From Oscillospiraceae bacterium (GTDB lineage: Bacteria > Bacillota > Clostridia > Oscillospirales > Oscillospiraceae): a stretch of 5,081 bases of DNA. The notes beneath the pieces are model-generated. The model ran no database searches. It had not been told where the DNA came from and was given only the letters and a program-made list of their open reading frames with translations. Made by a program: the position numbers and the translations under genes. Every line of letters starts with the position of its first letter. The stretch's first letter is position 1. Shown piece after piece: positions 1 to 5,081 of the stretch. The stretch is taken from positions 1 to 5,081 of the forward strand of contig JAITGW010000007.1 of the NCBI GenBank assembly GCA_031280325.1. The letters are read 5' to 3'.

Positions 1-390
1 CTTGTCGCGAAGCTCCAGGATAACGCGCAGCGCAAGCTTTTTACCCACGCCGGCGGCTTGCGTGATCATCGCGGCGTCCTCGTTTATCACCGCCAGCGCA
101 AGCGACTCCGGCGAGCAGACGGAGAGAATCGCCAGCGCGGCCTTCGGCCCAACGCCGGATACGGACAGCAGCTGTTCAAAACAGCGCTTCTCCCCCGTTG
201 AATGGAAGCCGAATATGTCGAACGCGTCCTCTTTTATATTGCAGTATGTATAGAGCCGCGCCCTCTGCCCAATGGTAAGGCGCGAGAGCGTGTTAACCGA
301 CACCGCACAGGCGTATCCAACGCCGCCGGCGTCAATGACGGCAAGCCCCGGCTCTATAATCGAGACATTCCCCTCTAGATAGTAGAACAT
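1..390 (-). CDS. ruvA: Holliday junction branch migration protein RuvA, 3' part cut by the window edge
   Basis: RuvA binds the four-way Holliday junction as a tetramer and loads the RuvB motor for branch migration in recombinational repair. The visible 130 residues begin MFYYLEGNV and cover the N-terminal OB-fold (about 1-64) and most of the helix-hairpin-helix domain. The two hairpins are seen as GVGPKAALAIL (79-89) and GVGKKLALRVILELRDK (114-130). RuvA is usually about 190-205 residues, so the rest of domain II and the RuvB-contacting domain III lie beyond base 1. The ATG at 390-388 is chosen because GGAGGTGA (401-394) sits 6 bases before it. The start lies inside the last codons of ruvC, a 16-base overlap that suggests translational coupling. 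One oddity is that the second hairpin reads KKLALR where the family commonly has KKTA(E/Q)R. Identification is very secure. Confidence 0.96.
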   Translation of the reverse strand, partial: MFYYLEGNVSIIEPGLAVIDAGGVGYACAVSVNTLSRLTIGQRARLYTYCNIKEDAFDIFGFHSTGEKRCFEQLLSVSGVGPKAALAILSVCSPESLALAVINEDAAMITQAAGVGKKLALRVILELRDK

Positions 391-893
391 ACGTCACCTC
401 CGCGGAGCGCCCCCATGAGCGATCCTGAAAATTTTGCGTGGCAGATCGCAACCGCCAGCGCGTCCGCGGCGTCGTCCGGTCTCGGCGCGCGGTCAAGACA
501 CAGCATCCGTTTTACCATGTCCATGACCTGGCGCTTTTCCGCGCGGCCATATCCCGCGACGGCCTGCTTCACCTGAAGCGGCGTGTATTCAAACATCGGC
601 GTCGTATGCTCCTCCCCGGCGAGAAGTATGCAGCCGCGCCCGTGCGCGACCGCGACTGCGGTCTTTTGGTTAGTGTTGAAAAACAGCTCCTCAATCGCAA
701 TCGCGCCGGGTCGGAACGTCTCGATAAGCTCGCTCGCGTCGTGATAAATCCTGTGCAGGCGCACGGCAAGGCGCAGTCCCGCCTCCGTGGAGATTATTCC
801 GTGGGCGACGTGCGCAATATCGTTTACGCCGCTTGTCTCAACCACGCCGAATCCAACGGTCGCAATCCCGGGATCAATACCTAAAACAATCAT
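375..893 (-). CDS. ruvC: crossover junction endodeoxyribonuclease RuvC
   Basis: RuvC is the Mg-dependent resolvase that nicks two strands of the Holliday junction after RuvAB branch migration. The 172-residue protein has the RNase H-like fold signature and all four acidic catalytic residues by position: D7 in MIVLGIDPG, E68 in AIEELFF, and D141 and D144 in PDDAADALAVAICHA. Its length matches the family (about 160-175). The FFNTNQKTAVAVAHGRG segment and the EYTPLQVKQAV segment are typical of Clostridia. The reading frame stays open upstream to 1046, but the family N terminus (M-x-ILGIDPG) fixes the start at ATG 893-891. The nearest Shine-Dalgarno-like GGAG (909-906) is 12 bases away, longer than ideal. 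The gene precedes ruvA and overlaps it, as in the usual ruvC-ruvA-ruvB order; yebC, often found upstream in Firmicutes, is replaced here by a divergent membrane gene. Confidence 0.96.
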   Translation of the reverse strand: MIVLGIDPGIATVGFGVVETSGVNDIAHVAHGIISTEAGLRLAVRLHRIYHDASELIETFRPGAIAIEELFFNTNQKTAVAVAHGRGCILLAGEEHTTPMFEYTPLQVKQAVAGYGRAEKRQVMDMVKRMLCLDRAPRPDDAADALAVAICHAKFSGSLMGALRGGDVCSTI

Positions 894-899
894 GGGGTC

Positions 900-928
900 A
901 TTGTACTCCATATGCGCCAAAAAATCAA
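900..928 (-). promoter_or_regulatory. possible promoter very close to the ruvC start
   Basis: On the minus strand TTGATT (928-923) is followed by 17 bases and TACAAT (905-900), a fair match to a sigma-70/sigma-A promoter with the optimal spacer. Transcription from it would start about at the ruvC ATG, giving a leaderless or nearly leaderless mRNA that excludes the GGAG at 909-906. The -10 box is good and the -35 moderate. The position makes it suspicious, so this is a tentative call. Confidence 0.3.
906..909 (-). promoter_or_regulatory. weak, distant ribosome binding site for ruvC
   Basis: On the minus strand GGAG is followed by 12 bases and then the ATG at 893. It is the only Shine-Dalgarno-like sequence near the start expected from the family N terminus. 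The alternative in-frame ATG at 911 has no such site. The site overlaps the spacer of a possible promoter, so the two readings compete. Confidence 0.4.
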
Positions 929-999
929 CCGCCAACTTCAGAACCCGTGCCCGCAGATTCCGGGCTCGCTTATTTCCGCGAATATAAATGACGGCATAC

Positions 1000-1013
1000 C
1001 CGCAACTTTGCGG
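1000..1013. repeat. short inverted repeat CCGCAA-CT-TTGCGG
   Basis: A perfect 6-base inverted repeat with a 2-base centre lies in the ruvC/membrane-gene intergenic region and directly abuts the -35 box at 1014. It could be an operator half-turn, or chance in GC-rich DNA. The loop is too short for a strong RNA hairpin, and no U-tract follows on either strand. Confidence 0.35.
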
Positions 1014-1042
1014 TTGAAAACAGCTGTTCGCTTTGATATAAT
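1014..1042 (+). promoter_or_regulatory. strong extended -10 promoter for the membrane protein gene
   Basis: TTGAAA (1014-1019), a 17-base spacer and a perfect TATAAT (1037-1042) preceded by TGA (TGn extension, 1034-1036). The predicted start point is near 1049, leaving a 5' leader of about 25 bases with a GGGAAGG Shine-Dalgarno (1060-1066) before the ATG at 1074. It is the best promoter match in the window. Confidence 0.8.
1017..1030. promoter_or_regulatory. candidate LexA-like (SOS) operator palindrome
   Basis: AAAACAGCTGTTCG contains the perfect 10-base palindrome AACAGCTGTT (1019-1028). Compared with the Gram-positive LexA core GAAC-N4-GTTC it reads AAAC-AGCT-GTTC, so one core base differs; the right half-site GTTCG is intact. 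It overlaps the last bases of the -35 box and the promoter spacer, a normal place for a repressor. It is about 125 bases upstream of ruvC, whose neighbour ruvA belongs to LexA-controlled operons in E. coli and Bacillus. The palindrome is seen; binding by LexA is inferred. Confidence 0.35.
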
Positions 1043-1073
1043 ACATAAAACATTTGACAGGGAAGGGATTTTT

Positions 1074-1589
1074 ATGAACAAATTTTTAAACGGCAATCCC
1101 GAGCTTAAATTCAGCCGCGCACGCTCGACGCTGCTGTCAGTCGTCATCTTCACTGCGGTGAATCTGATAATGACAGCGCTTGAAACAGGGTATTTCTTCC
1201 TGTTTTCCGCAACTGTGCCACTGGCTCTTTTCGCCTTCGGACAGTCCATGTTCGCCGACGTCGGAATTGCCTTGCCGACGATCGTCGCGCCCGCGCTTGC
1301 CTTTGGCGTCATCGCGCTGTACTTTATCTGCTGGCTGCTCTCCAAGCGCCGCCGCGTGTTTATTCTCGTCGCATTGATCCTTTTTGTAATTGACTGCGCG
1401 CTGTTCGCCGTCATAACCTTTACTTTCGGCTTTGAAATCATAGATACAATTAACATCGCGATACATGTCATAATCCTTTGTTCGCTCATAAGCGGAGTTG
1501 TCGCCTGGACGCGTCTGCGCCGCGTTTCCTGCGGAGAGCCTGCTGCGGAAGCTCCCAATATGAGCAAATACGACGTCGAACAGCGCTGA
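1074..1589 (+). CDS. multi-pass membrane protein of unknown function
   Basis: The 171-residue protein begins MNKFLNGNPELKFSRARSTL. A short polar N terminus leads into four or five hydrophobic segments, roughly 20-36, 40-57, 67-89, 94-117 and 122-146, ending in a positively charged RLRR (147-150) and a soluble tail of about 20 residues. A KRRR cluster (91-94) lies between two of the segments, suggesting a cytoplasmic loop by the positive-inside rule. The start ATG has a good Shine-Dalgarno (GGGAAGG, 7 bases) and its own strong promoter. It resembles the unassigned small integral membrane proteins, with an N-terminal ARS-LL-VVIFT-VN pattern, common in Clostridia; I know of no demonstrated function. 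No catalytic, metal-binding or transporter motif was seen. It is divergent from ruvC and convergent with the MATE gene, so it is probably a one-gene transcript. It is certainly coding, but of unknown role. Confidence 0.85.
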   Translation: MNKFLNGNPELKFSRARSTLLSVVIFTAVNLIMTALETGYFFLFSATVPLALFAFGQSMFADVGIALPTIVAPALAFGVIALYFICWLLSKRRRVFILVALILFVIDCALFAVITFTFGFEIIDTINIAIHVIILCSLISGVVAWTRLRRVSCGEPAAEAPNMSKYDVEQR

Positions 1590-1644
1590 GCTTCCGTCCG
1601 GCGCCCACGCCCAAGCGAGATACGCCCTCGCCGCCGTCAGCGCT
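1582..1644. terminator. nested inverted repeat at a convergent gene junction, possible bidirectional terminator
   Basis: AGCGCTGA (1582-1589, the end of the rightward gene) is the exact reverse complement of TCAGCGCT (1637-1644, the end of the leftward MATE gene). Inside it CGGCG (1599-1603) can pair with CGCCG (1632-1636), and GCGAG (1615-1619) with CTCGC (1627-1631). The right arm is therefore continuous while the left arm has bulges. No T-run follows on either strand, so it is not a canonical intrinsic terminator. It may still fold at the 3' end of either transcript. Confidence 0.25.
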
Positions 1645-3019
1645 CGTCCAAACCTCGTTTCAGCGCGTGTATCCCAAGCGGAAGCGCAAGCGCGAACGTC
1701 AGCAAATCGGCGACGGGAATCGAAATCTGAATCCCCAGCACACCGAGAACCGGCACGGCAAGCCACAGAAACGGAATCAGAAAAAGCCCCTGCCTCGCAA
1801 AGGCTAGTATGCTCGCCGGTACAGCCTTGCCCATTGTTTGCAGCAGAAAACTCGTCATGAGTATCCATCCAAGCAGCGGCAGCGTCACGCTGTGCGCGCG
1901 CAGGGCAAGCGTTCCGACGGCGATGACCTCGGCGTCGTCAGGTCGGAAAATTGCTATGATCTTCGGCGCAAAAATCATACACGCGGCGGCGACCGCGGTC
2001 AGCACCGCCGTCGCCACAACGACGCAGAAGCGGAACGCAGTCTTAACCCTGCCGTAAAGGCGCGCGCCGTAGTTAAAGCCGCAGACCGGCTGAAAGCTCT
2101 GCCCGAATCCGATGATTGCGGAGCTTGCCAGCAAAAACACACGGTTGACAATCGCGATCGCGGCGACGACGGCGTCACTGTATCCTCTTGCCGACCGGTT
2201 GAGTATTACCATTGCGACGCTGTTCATCCCCTGTCGCAGAAGTGACGGCGCGCCTCCTTTCAGCATTTCAAAATACATTCGTCCCGACGGGGCGAATTTG
2301 CGTATCACGATCGGCAAATTGCCGCCGCGTCGGCTCGCCACAAAAAACAGCAGCAGACAGCTTGCCGTTTGGCTCATCGCCGTCGCGAGCGACGCGCCGG
2401 CAACGCCCATACGGAATACAAAAATCAGCAGCGGGTCAAGCGCAACGTTCAGCGCGGCGCCGGTCACCATTCCGATCATCCCGAACACCGCGCTTCCCTG
2501 ATATCGCAGCAGATTGTTCAGCATCAGCGACGTGACCATAAACGGCGCGCCGAGCAGGATAAACCGCATATAATCCCGCGCATACGGCAGAATCGTCTCC
2601 GTCGAGCCGAGCAGCAGCGCCATCGGCGTCAAAAACGCCGTGCCAAGCAGCGTTATAACCCCTCCCATAATAAACGCCGTGACGCAGCCCGTCACCGCCA
2701 TGGCAAGCGCATCGTCCGTGTTCTTCGCACCGAGCGCGCGGGATATAAAATTCCCGCAGCCGTGCCCGAAAAAGAAGCCTGTCGCCTGTATCACCGCCAT
2801 AAGCGAGAACGACACACCCACAGCGCCCGTCGCGCTCGTCCCCTGCGAGCCTACGAAATACGTGTCAGCCATGTTGTACAGCGCAGATACCAGCATAATC
2901 GTAACCGTCGGTGCGGAGAGCTTCATTACAAGCCGTCCCACAGGCGCGGTGAGCATCATCGCGCGCTTTTTCTCCGCAATATCCTGCGGATCAAATTCTT
3001 TTTGCGCATTTTTCCGCAA
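1637..3019 (-). CDS. MATE-family multidrug/Na+ (or H+) antiporter, MepA/DinF-like
   Basis: A 460-residue integral membrane protein of normal MATE length, with two homologous bundles totalling about 12 transmembrane helices. Family marks include LSAPTVTIMLVSALYNMAD (34-52) followed by YFVGSQG in the first helix, FFFGHGCGNFISRALGAKN (82-100), a Pro-containing LNVALDPLLIF (190-200), and in the second half GQSFQPVCGFNYGAR (306-320), the signature of the MepA/DinF/NorM-like branch. MATE proteins export cationic drugs or metabolites in exchange for Na+ or H+; the substrate cannot be told from sequence. The start is taken as TTG (3019-3017, read as Met-Arg-Lys-Asn) because AAGGAGGG lies 6 bases upstream. 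The frame is open to 3202, but that extension overlaps the neighbouring gene and is not membrane-like. It lies 85 bases downstream of the aldo/keto reductase on the same strand with no convincing promoter between them, so co-transcription is likely. Confidence 0.93.
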   Translation of the reverse strand: MRKNAQKEFDPQDIAEKKRAMMLTAPVGRLVMKLSAPTVTIMLVSALYNMADTYFVGSQGTSATGAVGVSFSLMAVIQATGFFFGHGCGNFISRALGAKNTDDALAMAVTGCVTAFIMGGVITLLGTAFLTPMALLLGSTETILPYARDYMRFILLGAPFMVTSLMLNNLLRYQGSAVFGMIGMVTGAALNVALDPLLIFVFRMGVAGASLATAMSQTASCLLLFFVASRRGGNLPIVIRKFAPSGRMYFEMLKGGAPSLLRQGMNSVAMVILNRSARGYSDAVVAAIAIVNRVFLLASSAIIGFGQSFQPVCGFNYGARLYGRVKTAFRFCVVVATAVLTAVAAACMIFAPKIIAIFRPDDAEVIAVGTLALRAHSVTLPLLGWILMTSFLLQTMGKAVPASILAFARQGLFLIPFLWLAVPVLGVLGIQISIPVADLLTFALALPLGIHALKRGLDER

Positions 3020-3025
3020 GCCAAT

Positions 3026-3033
3026 CCCTCCTT
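3026..3033 (-). promoter_or_regulatory. strong ribosome binding site that sets a TTG start for the MATE gene
   Basis: AAGGAGGG on the minus strand (3033-3026) is followed by 6 bases and TTG at 3019. No ATG or GTG in this frame lies at a suitable distance; the first in-frame ATG encodes M21 (MMLTAPVG), about 60 bases further on. This makes TTG the best-supported start. Confidence 0.75.
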
Positions 3034-3104
3034 CAATTCGCCCGACCGGACAACACCCGCGCCAGCGCCCGGTATATCCGCAGCTTCTTGTCCGCGTTCC
3101 GAAA

Positions 3105-4115
3105 TTATCGCTTAAAGTTGCGGTAATCCGCCAGATTCGCCCGCAGCAGCGCCGGCGTGTCAAGCGAATACGGACAGCACTGCGCACAGTGTCCGCAGGC
3201 AACGCACGCCTCTATTTTACCCATGTTCTCCGCCCACTCCTCAGAGAGGTACCACGCGTTCGGCGCGCGGCGCAGCAGGAGCGACATGCGCGCGCACGTC
3301 GGAATGTCAATCCCCGCGGGACAAGGCAGACAGTATCCGCATCCGCGGCAAAAATCACCGCCAAGCTGCGCCTTGTCCTCTTCGATCTCACGCAGAAGCG
3401 CCTCGTCAAGCTCCGGCGGGTTTTTGACATACTCCAAAAATTCCTCAAGCTCGCCCGCGCGCTGTACGCCCCAAATCGGCAAAAGGTTCGGGAAGCGCGA
3501 CGCAAAGCCGTAAGCCGCGCGCGCGTTTGTGATCAGTCCTCCCGCAAGAGATTTCATACCGATTATCGTGATGTTTTTCTCCCCGGCGTCCCGTACAAAG
3601 TCAAGCTCCGCCTCTGACGACAGAAAGCTCACCGGATACTGTATTATCTCATACAGCCCGGATTCCAGCGCCAGCTTCGCCACGGCAAGCCGATGGTTTG
3701 TGAAGCCGATGTGGCGTATTAGCCCCTGCCGCTTCGCCTCAAGCGCAGCCTCGTACATTCCCGTGCAGTCACCCGGCTCATATGCGCGCTCCGGATTATG
3801 GAACTGATAAAAGTCAACGTAATCCGTCCGCAGCTCCGCAAGCGATTTGCGCAGCTGATTCCAAAAGCCCTCCGTATCGCTTGCAAAACACTTTGTCGCG
3901 ATGTATATTTTCTCCCGCATTCCCTCAAACGCCATACCTAGCTTTGTCTCGCTGTCGGAATACGCCCGCGCGGTGTCAAAATACGTGATCCCGCCGTCAT
4001 ATGCCCGGCGCAGCAGTCCGACCGCCTCATCTGCGGAAATACGCTGTATCGGCAGCGCGCCGAACCCGTTCTTGTTGACTTCAATGCCGGTATCTGAGAT
4101 TTTTACGGTTGACAT
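3105..4115 (-). CDS. aldo/keto reductase with C-terminal 2x[4Fe-4S] ferredoxin domain
   Basis: The 336-residue protein joins a TIM-barrel aldo/keto reductase (about 1-245) to a ferredoxin-like tail. The catalytic tetrad is intact: D47 (YFDTAR), Y52 (AYSDSE), K75 (ATKC) and H106 (QFHNP). The tail holds two cysteine clusters, C256-x2-C259-x2-C262-x2-C265-P (CRGCGYCLPCPAGIDIP) and C304-x2-C307-x2-C310-x3-C314-P (CVACGHCAQCCP), enough for two [4Fe-4S] clusters. It is cytosolic, with no signal peptide. Members of this clostridial type are annotated as predicted oxidoreductases; their physiological substrate and electron partner are generally unknown, and the clusters suggest transfer to or from ferredoxin rather than NAD(P)H alone. 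The ATG at 4115 has AAGGAGA with 8-base spacing (GGAG at 4127-4124). It is the first gene of a probable two-gene unit with the MATE pump and is divergent from the alpha-oxoamine synthase, 122 bases away. Confidence 0.93.
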   Translation of the reverse strand: MSTVKISDTGIEVNKNGFGALPIQRISADEAVGLLRRAYDGGITYFDTARAYSDSETKLGMAFEGMREKIYIATKCFASDTEGFWNQLRKSLAELRTDYVDFYQFHNPERAYEPGDCTGMYEAALEAKRQGLIRHIGFTNHRLAVAKLALESGLYEIIQYPVSFLSSEAELDFVRDAGEKNITIIGMKSLAGGLITNARAAYGFASRFPNLLPIWGVQRAGELEEFLEYVKNPPELDEALLREIEEDKAQLGGDFCRGCGYCLPCPAGIDIPTCARMSLLLRRAPNAWYLSEEWAENMGKIEACVACGHCAQCCPYSLDTPALLRANLADYRNFKR

Positions 4116-4170
4116 GACAGGCTCTCCTTATCTTAAACTCATTCTTAATTTTTTTATGCCGGTTTTTCCC

Positions 4171-4199
4171 TTGCGCCGCGTCCGCGGGCGTGTTACAAT
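4171..4199 (+). promoter_or_regulatory. extended -10 promoter for the alpha-oxoamine synthase gene
   Basis: TTGCGC (4171-4176), a 17-base spacer and TACAAT (4194-4199) preceded by TGT (TGn extension, 4191-4193). The predicted start point is near 4206, giving a leader of about 32 bases with a GGGGGA Shine-Dalgarno (4226-4231), 6-7 bases before the ATG at 4238. No equally good promoter was found for the leftward reductase gene in the same region. Confidence 0.7.
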
Positions 4200-4215
4200 G
4201 TGACAACGCTGACAA
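4191..4215. repeat. three tandem octamers over the -10 box and start point
   Basis: TGTTACAA (4191-4198), TGTGACAA (4199-4206) and GCTGACAA (4208-4215) follow one another at 8- and 9-base steps. The first two contain TGT-N-ACA, which is itself an inverted repeat. They cover the -10 box and the predicted transcription start, a typical place for a repressor site. The repeats are seen directly; an operator role is inferred. Confidence 0.4.
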
Positions 4216-4237
4216 AAAATACAACGGGGGATTATAT

Positions 4238-5081
4238 ATGGATTTATTTGAAAAGTGCGCCGCTTTTACCCTCGCGAGCGACTATCGACAAATGGGTATC
4301 TATCCCTATTTTCACGCGCTTGAGTCCAGACAGGATACAGAGGTCGTCATGGAGGGCAAGCGCCGCATTATGCTCGGCTCCAACAATTATCTCGGTCTGA
4401 CGATACACCCCGAAGTCGTTGAGGCGGGAATCCGCGCCTTTGAGAAATACGGTTCCGGCTGTTCCGGCTCGCGTTTTCTCAACGGCACGCTGGAGCTTCA
4501 CCTGGAGCTTGAGGAGGAGCTTGCGAAATTTCTGCGCAAGGAGGCGGTCATGACCTTCTCCACCGGCTTCCAAAGCAATTTGGGCATCATCAGCGCTCTT
4601 GTCGGCCGCTCTGACTATGTCATCTGCGACCGCGAGAATCACGCCAGCATCTATGACGGCTGCCGCCTGTCCTACGGCAAGATGGTTCGCTACCGCCACG
4701 GCGACATGGATGATCTGGAGAAAACTCTCGCCTCCGTTCCGGACAGCGCGGGCAAGCTCATCGTCACCGACGGCGTTTTCAGCATGGGCGGCGACATCGC
4801 AAGGCTTCCGGAGATCGTGCGTCTCGCAAAGCAATACGGCGCGCGGGTGATGGTGGACGACGCGCACGGACTCGGCGTACTCGGCGACGGCGGGCGCGGA
4901 ACGGCGTCCCATTTCGGACTTGAGAACGACGTTGACGTTTACATGGGAACGCTGTCGAAATCTCTCGCCAGCCTAGGCGGATATATGGCGGCGCGCGCCG
5001 ACGTTGTGGACTATGTGCGGCACAACTCTCGTCCGTTTATCTTCTCCGCCTCCATGACGCCGGCAAGCTGTGCGACGGCGC
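4238..5081 (+). CDS. PLP-dependent alpha-oxoamine synthase, serine palmitoyltransferase-like, 3' end cut by the window
   Basis: The frame is open for 281 residues to the window end; full-length family members are about 390-430 residues. Fold-type I aminotransferase-like enzymes of this family condense an acyl-CoA or acyl-ACP with an amino acid and release CO2 (BioF, Kbl, HemA-type ALAS, serine palmitoyltransferase). Visible marks are GSNNYLGL (47-54), [13 protein letters not shown] (72-84), the PLP-stacking H135 in [18 protein letters not shown] (178-186), the cofactor-binding D208 and H210 in [16 protein letters not shown], and the Schiff-base lysine K241 in [13 protein letters not shown]. 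The [18 protein letters not shown] and SKSLASLGG motifs match the bacterial serine palmitoyltransferase branch better than Kbl (GKALGGASGG) or typical BioF. Substrates remain unproven; a BioF- or Kbl-like role is the main alternative. The ATG at 4238 has a GGGGGA Shine-Dalgarno and its own promoter. Confidence 0.92.
   Translation, partial: MDLFEKCAAFTLASDYRQMGIYPYFHALESRQDTEVVMEGKRRIMLGSNNYLGLTIHPEVVEAGIRAFEKYGSGCSGSRFLNGTLELHLELEEELAKFLRKEAVMTFSTGFQSNLGIISALVGRSDYVICDRENHASIYDGCRLSYGKMVRYRHGDMDDLEKTLASVPDSAGKLIVTDGVFSMGGDIARLPEIVRLAKQYGARVMVDDAHGLGVLGDGGRGTASHFGLENDVDVYMGTLSKSLASLGGYMAARADVVDYVRHNSRPFIFSASMTPASCATA

Noticed and set aside
894..1046. Upstream extension of the RuvC reading frame by 51 residues
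   Set aside because: The family N terminus is M-x-ILGIDPG, which starts at 893. The extension has no recognisable similarity and no ribosome binding site, and it would run across the divergent promoter.
1137..1868. Minus-strand open frame (243 codons) crossing the convergent junction
   Set aside because: It overlaps two convincing membrane-protein genes in other frames and shows no domain; its composition is that of a shadow.
3020..3202. Upstream extension of the MATE frame to an ATG at 3202
   Set aside because: It overlaps the Fe-S domain end of the reductase in another frame, is rich in Arg and Cys in a shadow-like way, and the TTG at 3019 has a near-perfect Shine-Dalgarno.
2640..3617. 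Long plus-strand open frame (325 codons) opposite the MATE and reductase genes
   Set aside because: It is antisense to two well-identified genes, spans their intergenic gap, and its product is low-complexity and Arg/Pro-rich. This is typical of a shadow frame in GC-rich DNA.
4116..4170. Leftward promoter for the reductase gene
   Set aside because: The A/T-rich stretch has several weak -10-like hexamers (for example CATAAA and TAAGAT on the minus strand), but none has a -35 box at 16-18 bases. A promoter must exist nearby, but I cannot place it.
4244..4912. Minus-strand open frame (222 codons) opposite the alpha-oxoamine synthase
   Set aside because: The plus frame carries all family motifs in order. 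The antisense product is an Ala/Val/Asp-rich shadow with no known domain.
1..5081. CRISPR arrays, insertion sequences, phage genes, tRNA/rRNA genes, toxin-antitoxin pairs or defence systems
   Set aside because: No spaced direct repeats, terminal inverted repeats with a transposase, tRNA-like arms or defence domains were seen; gene content is accounted for by the seven entries given.

Overview
The window looks like chromosomal DNA from a GC-rich low-GC-phylum relative, most likely a member of the Clostridia (Oscillospiraceae/Christensenellaceae type). The reasons are strong Shine-Dalgarno sites before most genes, sigma-70/sigma-A type promoters with extended -10 boxes, a TTG start, and RuvC, MATE and ferredoxin-type aldo/keto reductase sequences of clostridial style. 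Bacteroidota are unlikely because the promoters and ribosome binding sites are of the wrong kind. This placement comes from recalled family patterns, not from a search.

Layout, left to right. (1) 1-893, minus strand: the Holliday-junction genes ruvC then ruvA, overlapping by 16 bases; ruvA runs off the left edge, and ruvB would be expected beyond it. (2) 894-1073: a 180-base divergent intergenic region with a very good promoter (TTGAAA-17-TATAAT, extended -10) for a rightward gene. It also holds a palindrome resembling a LexA (SOS) box inside that promoter, a second small inverted repeat, and a possible leftward promoter close to ruvC. (3) 1074-1589, plus strand: a 171-residue multi-pass membrane protein of unknown function. 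(4) 1590-1636: a short convergent junction with nested inverted repeats but no U-tract. (5) 1637-4115, minus strand: an aldo/keto reductase with a C-terminal double 4Fe-4S domain, followed after 85 bases by a MATE-family efflux pump that starts at TTG; probably one transcript. (6) 4116-4237: a divergent intergenic region with a clear promoter (TTGCGC-17-TACAAT, extended -10) and three tandem octamers over the -10 box and start point. (7) 4238-5081, plus strand, cut by the right edge: a PLP-dependent alpha-oxoamine synthase whose motifs resemble bacterial serine palmitoyltransferase more than BioF or Kbl.

The first block is DNA repair and recombination housekeeping. The second is a reductase plus exporter module set back to back with an acyl-CoA/amino-acid condensing enzyme. 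No mobile element, CRISPR array, tRNA, rRNA or riboswitch was recognised. The points most worth a second look are the serine-palmitoyltransferase-like enzyme in a Clostridia-like genome, the LexA-like palindrome beside ruvCA, and the tandem repeats over the synthase promoter.
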